A stretch of DNA of 64,000 nt from Glandiceps talaboti (taxonomy: Eukaryota; Hemichordata; Enteropneusta; Spengelidae), in assembly GCF_964340395.1 (NCBI RefSeq), contig NC_135560.1, positions 4,391,998-4,455,997 of the forward strand, read 5' to 3'. Below are positions 10,965-52,880 of this stretch, piece by piece. The notes beneath the pieces were generated by a model. That model did no database searches, was not told where the DNA came from, and worked only from the letters and a program-made list of their open reading frames with translations. Position 1 is the first letter of the stretch. Every line of letters starts with the position of its first letter. The position numbers and the translations under genes are program-made.

Positions 10965-12676
10965 TCACAGTGACCTGTCCTTTATGTTGTGTTGTTGAAA
11001 AATGTTTAGAATACCGAGCTTTTGAAATAATGGTTCTGAAGGTACATTCCATTTGCTAAAAGTCATAATACGAATTAATCGTTTTTGTACAATAAATAAT
11101 TCATTAAGGTAAGTTGGGTACGTACTACCCCATACTTCCAGTCCATATGTGATGTGTGGGAGAACAGTGGAGTTATACAGCATGATAAGTATATGTTGAG
11201 GCACAACTTTGCGAATATGTAGGAATATGCCTGTAAGTTTGCTTATTTTAGAATTTACAGCAGTTATTTGTGGCTTCCAGGACATACACTGATCAATTGA
11301 CAATCCAACAAATGATGCAGTACCAGTTTCTTGCAGTATTGTGTCTTTTATGCGCATAGATCCAGTGCTATCCACTGTTTTCCTTTTGCTTTTCAGAATT
11401 AAGTAATTCGTTTTAGCTAGATTTATCGTTAGCTTATTCGCATCACACCAATTTGTGATATTTGTTAATTCATAGCTCATTGATGTTATATCAATAACAT
11501 TACTTCTATCAGTAAAAGTCATCGGCATACAATCTAAAGTCAAATAAATCGGAAGATAGTGGTATATCATTTATATATACAAGAACAAGTGTAGGTCCTA
11601 GAATTGAGCCTTGGGGAACACCACAAGTAATTGCCCGTTTGGAGGAATTAACACCATTTATACCTACAAACTGATACCTGAAAGTGAGATAATCTTTTAG
11701 CCATTGGAGGGGCAAACCTCGTATTCCATAATATTCTAATTTCGATATTAGAATATCATGATTTATGGTGTCAAACGCTTTCGAAAAATCAATGAATAAC
11801 CCAAGTGTTGGATTTCCCTTATCAATTTCTTCAAGAAGATGTTGGGTGAGGCTGATCAAAGACAGTTTGGTGCCATGTTGCTTCCGAAAACCATTGGTGT
11901 TTGTAAAATGTGTTGTTTTTCTCACAGAAGTTTAGAATTTGATTATTAACCATTTTTTCAAAAATTTTGCTTAGTAAAGGCAAAATAGAAATTGGTCTAT
12001 AATTTCCTGTGTTTTCTGTGTTTCCCTTTTTAAATATAGGGACAACCCGTGCTATTTTTAGAGCATTTGGGAATTTACCTTTTATGAATGACAAATTCAA
12101 AACGTGGCACAATGGTTTCGATATATGATCAGCCGAATCCCTTATGAGTTTTACACTAATATTGTTGTAACCGGTTGCCTTGGCAATATCTAGAGATAAG
12201 AGCATCGTTTTGACATCCTCTTCAGTTACAGGTTGTAGGAAAAAGGTATTCGAAGCATTACAACCGAGATATGACATATGATCAGGTATCGTTGAAAGTG
12301 AAGTGTTAATTTTCTCAGCAAGATTTGGTCCAATACTAACAAAGAAACCATTAAAATCTTCCACCATATCTAGCAAATGAGTATGAGTTACAGTATCATT
12401 CCCAGACACACGCTTCAATTGATTTGGAATTTTGATTTGATTACATTGCTGTTTCCCTATTAGTTCAGAGATAACTCCCCATGTTTCTTTCATATTGTTC
12501 TGCAAAGATACAAAAGTGTTTGTATAGTAATACTTTTTAGCTTTCCTTAGAACACTCGTTAAAATATTTCTGTACCTTTTGAAATGACTCAGAGTTGGTT
12601 CTTGGAAATTATTTTTGATAAGTTTTCTGTACATAGCATGTTTCTTCTTTATATTTTTTGATTGTGCACTTTTCAT
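10965..12676 (-). pseudogene. Non-LTR retrotransposon reverse transcriptase, frameshifted
   Basis: Three overlapping minus-strand frames form one broken RT: 12676-11831 (connector plus GNYRPISILPLLSKIFEKMV), 11925-11509 (HGTKLSLISL, FIDFSKAFDTINHDIL, CGVPQGSILGP, then LYADD), and 11570-10965 (thumb region, KTNYLILK, NSTVLPHITYGLEVWG). The order and spacing fit the RT of the jockey/CR1-type superfamily; the clade is unresolved. At least two frameshifts, the missing 5' endonuclease and a shortened 3' end make it dead. The copy at 47846-49343 is from a related lineage. Confidence 0.88.
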
Positions 12677-13190
12677 TTTCCTCTTGATTTCCGAATCTTA
12701 GAAAATATAACCACAAATACAGTGTATTTACTTTTAACTTGCTTACACGCATTCTCGCAAGCCAGGGCACATATTTCCTGCTGAAGCCACGAAATATTAT
12801 TGGCGGGTGCGCATGACAGAACTCACATACTCTTCTTTCGACAAGTTCATGCCGAAATCTACCGTTTTAGATAGGGAGAGGCAACACACCAGAACGAAGT
12901 ACAGTCGTAAGCAAACGTTGACTCCTAGAGAGATTTAACAACATACTTTTCGGCTTTATAATTCAGTTTTGAACTGTAGATAAGTGCATAACTTTGACTT
13001 CGTACTAACATTTTGCTGCCATTCTCATAATGACGTCAATGACGTTTCATGAAACCAATATCTGTAAAGAGTTCAAAAATTTTACATAATTAATTCAGAT
13101 GACCAATTTGGACTATTCAACGCAAAGTCCCGTGGAATAGGAAAATCTTTCACAAAAACACAGACACACACAGACACAGACACACAGAAA
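12677..13190. other. Non-coding 5' flank of the RT pseudogene
   Basis: No apurinic endonuclease domain can be read upstream of the RT, so the element appears 5'-truncated. A short ACACAGACACA-rich patch occurs near 13160. Confidence 0.35.
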
Positions 13191-13226
13191 GATATATATA
13201 TATATATATATCTATATATCTATATA

Positions 13227-13313
<87 letters not shown>
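13191..13313. repeat. (TA)n microsatellite
   Basis: Long TA tract with three TATATC interruptions near 13210-13228. Confidence 0.95.
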
Positions 13314-13316
<3 letters not shown>

Positions 13317-13554
13317 AATGGGGCTTAAACTAGGGTTGGTCCGATTATCAGAAACACACTATTTTTTTTTATTTGGCCTAAAATAATAAGGACATTACAT
13401 GTGTCCTTTTATGATTAACGTCATCTTGGGACTGAGTCATTGAAACGGGGGGGGGGGTGACTGGAGGATTTTAGAGACAGAAAAAATGTGCTGCAAGTGC
13501 AGAAATGCTATAAATGTCAAATTCCCTGGTACATGTGTTTCTGATGACACCGCC

Positions 13555-14050
13555 GTATTAAAATACGTTATGAAAACGTTACTTTTAAACAGAAGTTCGG
13601 TACATTAAACCACTAGTTGATAGTGTTTGTTGGGCTGATGCATTGGCTGACACCTGGTAAGGAGTTAGAGCAGAATTAAAAGGAAGGGCCGATAATCACG
13701 AGTTGGATAGTCTCGGTTACCCAGCCTTTTGCCGTTGGAGGCGCTGCCTTTGAGACTACCCCAAACCATGGAAGTATAGTGGGTTATACTTCCATGCCCA
13801 ATCGAATGAGTGTGGCGTCGAATTAATGTGATTAAAGACGAGATGAATGATGAGTAAATTGAATGAAAAGGTAAAAAAATCAAAAGCTTTGCTTTAAATT
13901 TGGTGATCGGACGAGAACCGGATTTTTCCACGTAGTATGGCCGTAGACAAAGTTTTGAACAGAACCTTTGGTATTTATCACTAAAAAGTGCTACTCTGAC
14001 TGTTCAGCAATGACAACTTCAATATGTACATACAGTTGGTGTGCGAAAAT
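13555..14050 (-). repeat. 5S-containing repeat unit, copy 1 (5S partly deleted)
   Basis: Homologous to 14200-14705: it shares ATGAAAACGTTACTTTTAAA, GTTGGGCTG, GACGAGATGAATGATG and the segment GTGATCGGACGAGAACCGGA. Only the 5' half of the 5S-like sequence remains (about 13868-13947, minus strand); the half carrying the GGTTAGTACTTG control element is deleted. Confidence 0.8.
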
Positions 14051-14074
14051 ACAATCCAGATCCGATACTTTACA

Positions 14075-14705
14075 GATTTCACACTTCTATATCATATCAA
14101 AAGTTTCTACACGGCACAGGTACTTAGTGACAGGCTGTCACAGGTGATCCTAAAGTCAGCACTGTTTACACCATTCAATTGCAAGTTGCCCAACAGTAGT
14201 AAAGAACCCATAGTATTTAAATACCTTATGAAAACGTTACTTTTAAACAGAAGTTCGGTACATTAAATCGCTAGTTGATAGTGTTTGTTGGGCTGCTGCA
14301 TTGGCTGACACCTGGTGAGGAATTAGAGCGGAATTCAAAGGAAGGGCCGATATTCACGAGTTGGATATGGTTCCTGTTACCCAGCCTTTTTGCCGCTGGA
14401 GGCTCTGTCTATGAGACTACCCCAAACGAATGAGTGTGGTGTCGAATTAAGAATGTGTGTGATTAAAGACGAGATGAATGATGGGTAAATTGAATGAAAA
14501 GGTCAAAAAATCAAAAAGTCTACAGCACATGGTATTCCCAGACGGTCTCCCATTCAAGTACTAACCATGCCCAACGCAGCTTTGCTTCGGTGATCGGACG
14601 AGAACCGGCTTTTTCCACTATAGTATGGCCGTAGACAAGATTTTGAATAACCTTTGGTATTTATCACTAAAAGTGCTACTCTGACTGTTCAGCAATGACA
14701 ACTTC
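14075..14705 (-). repeat. 5S-containing repeat unit, copy 2
   Basis: Second unit of the same repeat in direct orientation, retaining the full 5S-like region at 14516-14636. The two units plus a spacer-only relative at 58030-58340 suggest a dispersed 5S-spacer repeat or a 5S-derived SINE-like element. Confidence 0.75.
14516..14636 (-). rRNA. 5S rRNA-like sequence (divergent or pseudogene)
   Basis: On the minus strand it starts GTCTACGGCCATAC and ends TGCTGTAGACTTTTT, about 121 nt, the usual 5S length, with a T-run where RNA polymerase III would stop. Internal landmarks are in order: TCTCGTCCGATCACCGAAGC, then GGGCATGGTTAGTACTTG, then ATGGGAGACCGTCTGGGAA. Several normally invariant positions differ, for instance around GCTGCGTTGGGCAT and near position 20 (AGTGGAAAAAGC). 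It could be a variant gene, but its place in a partly deleted duplicated repeat favours a pseudogene or 5S-derived retroposon head. Confidence 0.8.
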
Positions 14706-14739
14706 AATACGTACGTGCGTACAGTTGGTGTGGGAAAGT

Positions 14740-15305
14740 ACAAAAGCAAAACCAAAGTACTGAAATGTGGTACTGAAGGTAACGGAGGGTAGCTGGTTTT
14801 TTTCCAGCAAAAGCACTGAAAATTGATAGCGAAGGTAGCGGTATGTAAGTAACGGAGGGTACCGATTTTTTTTCTCGAGCGAATGTACTGAAATGTGGTA
14901 GCGAAGGTAGTCGTAGGTAACGAAGGGTAGCGATTTGTTTCCCCAGCAATAGCACTGAAATGTGGTAGCGAAGGTAGCGGTCGGTAGGTAACGGAAGGTA
15001 GCGAATTATTTTTCCAGCGAAGGCACTGAAATGTAGTAGTGAAGGTAGCGGTAGGTAACGAAGGGGTAGAGATTTTTCAGCAAAAGCATTGAGATGTGGT
15101 AGCGAAGGTAGCGGTAGGTAACCTAGGCTGGTGAATGTTATTTCAGCAAAAGCACTGAAATGTGGTAGCGAAAGTAGTGGTGTGTAACGCAGGGTAGCGA
15201 ATCTTATTTTCAGCAAAAGCACTGAAATGTGGTACTGACGGTAACGGAGGGTAGTGGGGTTTTTTCGAGCAAAAGCACTGAAATGTGATAGCAAAGGTAG
15301 CGGTA
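14740..15305. repeat. ~68-bp minisatellite, array 1 (about 8 units)
   Basis: Units contain CAGCAAAAGCACTGAAATGT and GGTAGCGAAGGTAGCGGTAG with a T-run between. Spacing between successive units is about 55-73 bp. The same family forms a four-unit array at 18835-19140 in the same orientation. Open frames through the array are artefacts of its composition. Confidence 0.9.
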
Positions 15306-16782
15306 AAAAATTGTAATGTTCCTTATGGCGTCTTAGACCAGTGTTCTGCCAAGGGCGCGTCCTTGTGACATCGGCCCCTAAAATTACAAATGACGCAATA
15401 ATTTTCCCACCTTGCGTCGCTTTGGCGCATTCATTTTATGGCAGACAAAATTATCTAAGTCCCGGGCCAGGCCAGGCCAGGCCATGACATCAATCCCACA
15501 AGAAGTAAACTGACTCCGTAAGGGAAAGTTTTCAGTGTTAACATCATATAAGATACAGTGACAACCGCAGTTCTATTGTTAACATAAAAAATGCCACAAA
15601 AAGATCAACTTTGATAAACTTAATCTATAAATTCAAACATTAGAGGGAGTAGATGAGACGTCGAAATGGACTTCTCTCGTCACATGTTTTGTCTACTGTC
15701 ACTGTCATGACCTCTGACCTACTCACTGACGTGTGGGAAACACTGAACTTGCTACCGGAACATCTATCTGCCACAGCTCAGAAGCCTAATAGTAAACCAA
15801 ATTTTATGGGACACGTTGTGATTTTCATTTGTTGATGGGTTAGATTAATGGAAACAAAATGAGTACATGTGTATTTTGATTCCGAAAAAGCTGTGTTAGG
15901 GGATCGTACCGAGTGTTGCATGATGTTGACAGTGACACATGTGAATGTTGGGCACTGATGAATCAATGCATGATCACCAAAGACGGCCGATGCATGAGCG
16001 CCCGGTCAGACATGAAGAATGAACTTGTTGTGCAAATCAGCAAATGATTACAGTGGTATACAAAGCATCCCAACTTTGACGTTGTTGATAGTTTTAGTTA
16101 AAGATTCAAGTTCTGAGTTTCAAGGACACCTAATGTCAGCTTTCCGTATCCAGTTTACGGTATGTATATAAACTAATGCTGTCATTTGATATAGCAGGAC
16201 CAAATCATGATACACAGCCAGTAAAGGTAATTAATAAAAAATAAATTATTTTAAAGTTTGTTTGACTGTATTAATTGTAAGTTTTTCGTTCACATTTGGT
16301 ACTTTTTAAAGTCAGGGATTTTTTTTCTTGAATATGAAGAGGGAATGATAAACACATCAGTGTACTAACAGTTTTAAAAATGAAACAAGTGGTTACAAGT
16401 TTAGGATTTTTTTTATTCAATCATATGTTCACTGTGACTTATTTTGAAGTTGTTCTTTGTCCTTGTCTGAAAAAAGGGAATTATAAATTGAGCACTGCTA
16501 TTCATTGATATTCAGATTAAAAATTGTGACTACCTGGGTGTCCAATCTTTCTAAACAATATATAATATACTCTCTAGAAATGACTATGGGGGATTGGCAG
16601 AGTGATGCCCACATGAAGTATTTAACCTTACCCCTACTGTTTAAAGTTAAGTCGGCCTTACAGTGCACTTCCTCTTTGCCTACATCCTACAACTAACTCT
16701 CACTAACTCAAGTATTGGATGTTTGGGGACTTACCTTGTAGTAAAGTTAGTTAAGGATTAAAGTTCCCTTTGTTACCAATAC

Positions 16783-16784
<2 letters not shown>

Positions 16785-16859
<75 letters not shown>
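16785..16859. repeat. (TG)n microsatellite
   Basis: About 37 uninterrupted TG units inside the copy 1 transposon. Confidence 0.97.
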
Positions 16860-16860
<1 letters not shown>

Positions 16861-17454
16861 TTTAAAGTTTCGTACACTTCGAACAGTAAGTTAAAGTTTA
16901 CAACAGTGATTATTATATGGCGGAAAAAGACGCATGCGCTGAATGCGTAAAATGAGTCTGAATGTCTAAGATGTTCTGATTTGTCAAGACACAAATAGTT
17001 AGAGAAATTCAACCAGTCATGTGTTTGCTAACATAATTTTATAAAGTAAATGCGGTATGCTACGTCATATGTAGACATGATATCAACATTGACAATAACA
17101 CACATGTAGCGAGCGAGCTCAGTCGCTTGACTTGAACGAGATGTCGAGAGTAAAATAGATAACACAAGATCATATTCATGTTGGTGAAATTGGATATATC
17201 TTTGAATAAATGTTATTATTTACTCCAAAATCGAATTGGTCATAAGGACCGATAAGATGTTGTAAACTGTCGGTCTGAGCAGAAATCTGTTGGTCTCGGA
17301 CCGAAGGACCGGCTTTAATTTCGAACGCTGCTAGGTGCAGTGGGTACGGGTGATTCTAGATCTGGCGTAAATGTCTCTGGTGTAATTATTGTCCTGATCT
17401 TTGGTGGCTTTCTCGGCTTAGGTTGCCTGGACCATTGAAGCAAATTCGGGATGT

Positions 17455-17515
17455 TAGACCATGGATGTATTAGGATACATCCATGGTTAAATTAGACCAT
17501 GGATGTAATACATCC
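17455..17515. repeat. CCATGGATGTATTA hairpin repeats
   Basis: ACCATGGATGTATTA is followed at once by its inverse (ATACATCCATGGT), and a second ACCATGGATGTAATACATCCATG palindromic unit follows. The same words appear at 47797-47851. Confidence 0.7.
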
Positions 17516-18479
17516 ATGACTAGACGCATTAGCTGTCTTCTTGCCTTCGGCAAAATGAGCACTGCATATTCGTGTGTTTTGTGATTCCAACTTCGCATTG
17601 TCATTTCTCACTAGCTGGAAATAACGCTTCTTCAATGTTTTCTCCTTGGGTATGCGGTAAAAGTGTACATTTTTGGTATTTTTGGAACTATTATAGCAGC
17701 GTGGAACACAGCAGTGCTTTATAGCTACACATTATTAGTGTAACATGTGTAAAGACGCTATACCCTCAGGGGACGCACAGACGGAAGAACAGCGCCCTCC
17801 CGGTTGAAAAGATAAAGGAGAATTGGATAACTTGAAAAAGTTGTTAGCGATGTCAATGCCACTTTGATTAATAGGACGAATATATTAGTACTCCTGATAA
17901 AATCACACAATCGTTCGTGGCTACAGATATACACCCATCAGGATGATAAGTATTCATCTTCTTACAAAGTTGTTCTACGGACTTGTCAACCCTGCTAAAA
18001 TGAAGGAAAGAGACCTGTAACAAGGATTCAATAAAGAGAAAGGAAGTTGTAGAGAGACTGACAGGACAGAAAGGACAGAGAATAGAACTGAAAAAAAAAA
18101 TTTCTCGCCCCCTTTTTTTTATTTTGCTGCCTGACTATTCCACTGGAGATGAGAAACAAAAAAACCAGATGTAAACTGAATGTCCTCTGTAAGGGCAAAG
18201 TTTTGAGATTGTCGTTCCTACAGACAATTGTTGGAATACAACAGAACATATGTAATAAGTTATTTTTTCTCATTGATTGCTATTTGCTCATTGCTGTTAG
18301 TGATCTCCTGGCCAACCACAACATGTACTGTGACATTTGTTGAGAATGTAAAAAAAAAAATAAGCGCATCATCGCACCACTTTAGACAACATTTCCTGAT
18401 GAGAAACTATTTTTTTCCTTTTTAGTGGCCGACAAAAATATGCCAATAATTTATTAAAACTAAAAGCAACATCAATAAT

Positions 18480-18712
18480 ATTTGCAGGGCAAGTGCGCTG
18501 TGGTATCGCAAATGTGTGTACCAAGTTATAATGAATTTGAAGCGTGCATTCTTGAGATATAGCCTAATTACCGAAACTCATTAATTACGTAAAATGCTCA
18601 TTAATATTCACGGGATTTTTACCAAAACCTAATCAAGTCTTGCCATTACCCTACGAATACGTCTTCAAAATTTCGTTTGAATTGAGCAAGCTGTTATGGA
18701 GAAAACGATGAC

Positions 18713-18797
<85 letters not shown>
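18480..18797 (+). mobile_element. Retroposon-like repeat with (ACAG)n/(CA)n tail, copy 1
   Basis: The body (ATTCTTGAGATATAGCCTAATTA, then TTACCAAAACCTAA and CCATTACC) ends in a long (ACAG)n then (CA)n tail from 18713. The same body words in the same order precede an ACAG-rich tail at 36880-37145. Body plus microsatellite tail suggests a SINE or RTE-like 3' end. Confidence 0.55.
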
Positions 18798-18800
<3 letters not shown>

Positions 18801-18834
18801 CGTTTCCACCCATAAATATATCTCTTCCTTACGG

Positions 18835-19140
18835 AAGAAAAAAGGTCACCCTAACGAAGGGTAGCGGGTTTTTTTCCAGCAAAACCAATGAAATGAGGTA
18901 GCGAAGGTAGCGGCAGGTAACGAAGGGTGGCGATTTTTTTCCACAGCAAAAGCACCGAAATGTGGTAGCGAAGGTAGCGGTCGGTAGGTAACGGAGGGTA
19001 GCGATTTTTTCCAACGAAGGCACTAAAATGTGGTAACGAAGGTAACGGAGGGTAGCGAATTTTTTATTCAGCAAAAGCACTGAAATGTGGTAGCGAAGGT
19101 AGCGGTAGGTAACGGAAGGTAGCAAATTATTGTTTTGCTC
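18835..19140. repeat. ~68-bp minisatellite, array 2 (about 4 units)
   Basis: Same unit as 14740-15305 (CAGCAAAAGCAC, GGTAGCGAAGGTAGCGG). The two arrays bracket the copy 1 Harbinger-like element and the ACAG-tail repeat. Confidence 0.88.
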
Positions 19141-19194
19141 ACCGAAAGTACACCAACACAGAATCAAAAAGCCTCCACCAAGATATGTGGTAAA

Positions 19195-19740
19195 GATATT
19201 AAAACTTGTCCTACAAAAATACATTTGAATTCAGTGGAGAATTCTACAAGTATATCTATGGTTATAGTATGGGTTCAGCGGTATCATCTGAGCTCGCATT
19301 ACATTCGATGAATAGGAGCAAAGAATACTCGAACTACACAATAAGAATATTATATTCGGGGACCATTTCAGAGATGATATTGTTATGCTATTGGACGAAA
19401 CAAAAGATAACCTTAAAGTTTGGTTCAAAATTAATAAGGATTTACACCGAACTTTAACATTTTCGTTTTAAAGTTCGCAACAGGAAATAACGTGCTTGGA
19501 TGGACAAGTTTACAAAGATCGGAGATACAACAAAGGAAGGATACTTGACACAAACCAACACAAAATCAACTGACATATTTCAGGTCTTCCATAAAGAGTA
19601 TTGTCACCCGATAGATACATTTAAAGAGTTCACTAAATCTGACAGCCTTAGACGTGTCGACGTGTTAACGACTTGTAGGCAACTTAGCTTGTCATTTATC
19701 CAGGGGGGGGGGATTGGGCAACTCCATGTGTAACATTATG
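19195..19740 (+). pseudogene. Penelope-like reverse transcriptase remnant
   Basis: Translating across frames gives motifs in the order expected of a Penelope-type RT: FEFSGEFYKYIYGYSMGSAV, then GDHFRDDIVMLL where YRDD-like catalytic residues lie, then CLDGQVYKDRRYNKG and a distal YCHP segment with LRR. Frame changes between segments show it is inactive. Assignment is by motif pattern and not by a search. Confidence 0.6.
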
Positions 19741-20720
19741 GGGAGGTTCCGGCCGCACAAACTTCGAAACCAAAACTGTGATACCAATTTCATGTTTAAA
19801 GAAAGTTGCATTTTAATGGGGTAGGGTCTGTCTATAGATACTCCCATCGGAATGCAAAAGTCACTGACCCCTCCTCATCCGTAAAACAGAAATCAGACGG
19901 AACCCCGGTCTCTAACACTTAATCCTAAACCATGATGACACCCTCCCTATATATGACATTCACATGTGTATTTTTTTTGTCACGACTCGGTGTGGACTGC
20001 AGTGCTTGACTTGCTTGACTGTCTTAATTGCAAATACTTTATAAGATCCTGGGGTAGCACTATCATGTGATTATTGACTACACCGGGTAAATGTATTTAA
20101 AATAGAGTTTAAGAGCAACTTGGCTATGAAAGGTAGAGGAAAAGCTTTAGAAACCTATTTACACTTCTCACTGGGGGTTCTAGGTAGTCCCTCTAAAAGC
20201 CTTTTGTATTTTTACGCTTAAAAGCCAGTTTTTAGACAATTCAGGTAATAATTCCCAAACTATATAAGACAGCACCAACACCAGCTACATATGGTTGAAA
20301 TATTTTGTAACAAACCCCTGAAATATTCTTAAAATAAAGTACTTATAATAGCATCTTGAAGAGCCTGACACCGGGATATATCCACCTCTTGTGGGGGTCC
20401 TAGGGATATGACCATGAAAATTCTTGTTTTTTTACTCTTAAAGCCTGTCTTTAGGCTATTCAGACCATTTCAAACAATAAACTCAAAGCTATACAAGACA
20501 GCGACATCAGGTATCAGAAGTTATTTTAATAACTTGTGTGTGGTTTAAATATGTTCTTAAAAAGTTAAATGGCATGATTATAGTAAGCACATCCAATGGC
20601 AGTATCATCGGTATTATTATTATAAGGCAAATTTTAGATCATATCTTGACAAACATTTCACATCTCTAGCCAATATAATCTCAAATATATAGGGTGAAGA
20701 TATTTAATTAAAGTTTGATA
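19690..20720 (+). mobile_element. G-rich TIR element family, copy b (diverged)
   Basis: Colinear with the reverse complement of 59230-60310: AAAGTCACTGACCCC, then GTGTGGACTGC, ATAAGATCC, TAGCACTATCAT, then ATAGCATCTTGA and TCTAGG..AGTCCC..AAAAGCC. The termini are degraded. It overlaps the end of the Penelope remnant. Confidence 0.6.
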
Positions 20721-21559
20721 TCATTACAAGCGATCTTTCGATCGAAAGAGCTCCCCTCCGGTCCTTAAAAACTAAAAGCCACGGCTTCTATGCTAGTCCA
20801 AAATTTAGTATGGCGTGAGCGAGGAGAGTAGGGAAGTCTTTAAACACAGAACTGCCCTATATAAAGAGGATTATTGCTAATCTATGCAAATGCGGGAAAT
20901 TCAAACTGCTGGACAGAGCACTAGCTTCTGGGTCTTGTTTTCAGCATTTTTTTCTATACTCCGAGAAAAACACAGGTTATGAATCATGTACACATTGTTT
21001 TTGAATGTCGTAGGATGATAACTTGATACACTGTCTAATGAGTTGAAAATCAATCAGTTTGTATCATAGAATGTAAAAACCTTTCAAAATGAGATAAATT
21101 CTCCTGGAAACATCTGTTTAGACTGTGTGTCACTCAGGATTATCCACATATGCGACATTTGCACGTGAACAACCCAGATAGGGAATGTTTATATTTTGGT
21201 GATTATATTACATATACCAATATACTTGAAAATAGCACTTATGAAAGGTGTCAAAAAAAGTATGTAACAACAGGATACATTGAGTTATGAATGAATGAAT
21301 ACATATTGGATCATATAGTGACACCGATTCACATATATACAATGTATCTTTGTAATAGAACATTATCCTTATACCAATTGAGTGAGAACTGTGTTTGGGC
21401 ATGGCTGTGAAATGAACATAATACCGCCAATGGTGTTGTAGCACAACTGTGCAGCTTTTAAAATTGTTAATCCACTTGCTAGTCCATGCTAACAATAAGT
21501 GTTCATTTCCTGAATGACTATCCAGTTGCCAGATTCCAACCATGTTGCTAGTTGCGATA
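20721..21559. other. Non-coding, no clear feature
   Basis: It contains a 14-bp palindrome (CTTTCGATCGAAAG near 20735). A short frame around 20850-21000 vaguely resembles a retroelement C-terminus, but this is too weak to call. Confidence 0.3.
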
Positions 21560-22049
21560 TACGCGATCATTTTGCTGTTGCTATGGGCATGGTCATGTTG
21601 CTAGATATATTTGCATAAATTTTAAAAATATTTTGTTCTTATGTATGAATTCCTGATATTAACTTTGCAATGTATGTTTGGCGGTTGTTATGGTTGTCTT
21701 GTTGCTAGGCAAATTTGAATACATTTTTGAATGTTTATTCAATTGTCTTAATCCCTGTTGTTATCTTTGTAAAATTCACGACCGTTTGGTTGTTGTTATG
21801 GGCGTGGTCATGGTTGCTAGGGAAATTTGCATACATTTTTGAATGTTTATTCAATTGTCTCGTAATACTTGTTATCTTCGCAATATATGTGACCATTTGG
21901 CTGTTGCTATGGGCGTGGTTTTGTTGCTCTGCAAATTTACATATATTTTTTGAATGTTTATTCATTTGAGTCTATTAATCTCTGTTTTTATCTTTGTGAA
22001 ATACACGACCGTTTGGCTGATGCTATGGGCGTAGTCTTGTTGGGTCAGA
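21560..22049. repeat. ~110-bp satellite-like tandem repeat (about 4.5 units)
   Basis: Units recur at about 21581, 21686, 21797, 21907 and 22023 with GTTGCTATGGGCGTGGTC, an AAATTTGCATACATTTTTGA segment and ATGTTTATTCAATTG. Divergence between units is moderate. Confidence 0.85.
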
Positions 22050-22813
22050 TCGGATCAAGTATGGCTAAGGACATAAATAAACTGTGACAAAATGGCCTCC
22101 CGATGGCCATACATATCAACATGCATATGTATGTACTAGAACACTTGGACAGACCTTATATCAAATTTGTCCAGGCATGTCTGCATAATGGCTCTGAATA
22201 TGAAAAAAAAGTCATAACAAAATGGCTGACTGACAGCCATATTGGATTGTATCAGAAAATATATTGACATTCATATGTATGCCATAGTGTGTTGTCCCTT
22301 AACAATATCTATGAGACAACGGTCAAGTCATGTTCATGTAATTGCTCTGGATATGAAATAATTGTAACGAAATGGCCACTCGTCGGCTATATTGGGTCGT
22401 ATCAGGACACAGATTGACTTGCATATGTATGTATTATAACACTGCCATAATATCAACTTTGAATTAGATCTGTTCATGCATGTCTGCATAATTGTTCTGG
22501 ACATGAAAAAAATCGTAGCAAAATGGCCACCTGGTGGCCATATTCGCTCGCATCAGAAAATAAATTGATGTGCATATGTATGCCACAGTGTGTTGTCCTT
22601 AGAGCAAGTTTGCAAGAAATTGGTCCAGTCATGGACAGATGGACGAACTAATGGACGGTAGGACACAAACACGCATTTACAAACGAACAGAATCCAAACA
22701 ATACAAACGGACAATCTAATCAAGTACTGGGGACTCAGTGTGATCCCCATTAGGATTCGAACCTAGATCTTCTGTCACATGTGACAGGTGTGATGACAAT
22801 TACACCATAGGGA
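22050..22813 (-). mobile_element. tRNA-headed SINE with tandemly repeated body
   Basis: On the minus strand a tRNA-Asp-like head (22813-22744) is followed by CACTGAGTCCCCAGTAC, a GTCCATCTGTCCATGACTGG segment and about four diverged body units of ~150 bp, each with GGCCA..GGTGGCCATTTTG and a CATATGCAT word. A Pol III promoter-like head plus body is the standard SINE layout; the multiplied body is unusual. Confidence 0.65.
22744..22813 (-). tRNA. tRNA-Asp(GTC)-like SINE head or pseudo-tRNA
   Basis: The acceptor halves TCCCTAT and ATGGGGA pair fully, counting one G-U. The anticodon loop reads CTGTCAC (GTC) on a stem with one mismatch. The T arm is CTAGG-TTCGAAT-CCTAA with one mismatch, and GGTTCGAATCC is a good B box. 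The D stem does not fold well and the variable region is too long, so I regard it as a tRNA-derived retroposon head and not a working tRNA gene. Confidence 0.6.
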
Positions 22814-23011
22814 TGTGGTGGAGCACCAAACTCTATACAAAATAAAATGTACCAAATAAAACACAATAAAATGAAACACTAATACATAGTTCAGCAAATG
22901 AAATTTATAGAAAACAATTAAGAGAAGGCATAAACTGACCCGACAGAAATACATGAGAACAGAAAATAAACCGAAAGAAGACAAAGTGCATGAAACACAA
23001 CATGCATGCAT

Positions 23012-52880
<29,869 letters not shown>

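Larger units (their letters stand above)
15311..18166. mobile_element. PIF/Harbinger-like element, copy 1 (left end truncated)
   Basis: Matches the reverse complement of 44086-47583. Segment 15311-16583 pairs with 47583-45288, and 17815-18166 with 44480-44090, in the same order. The right end retains GGAGATGAGAAACAAAAAAA from the TIR. The left TIR is missing and abuts the minisatellite. The site matching the nested MITE of copy 2 is empty here: a single TAA at 15549-15551 (TTA on the other strand). No transposase seen. Confidence 0.75.

Noticed and set aside
14704-15294. 196-residue minus-strand frame with a ~22-residue period
   Set aside because: It follows the minisatellite unit exactly, and similar frames appear in the second array.
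20850-21010. Possible reverse-transcriptase C-terminus (SGSCFQHFFLYSEKNTGYES)
   Set aside because: Only a faint resemblance to the EH-F-C ending of retroelement proteins, and no other motif nearby.
22744-22813. Functional tRNA-Asp gene
   Set aside because: The D stem is not formed, the variable region is too long, and it heads a repeat.
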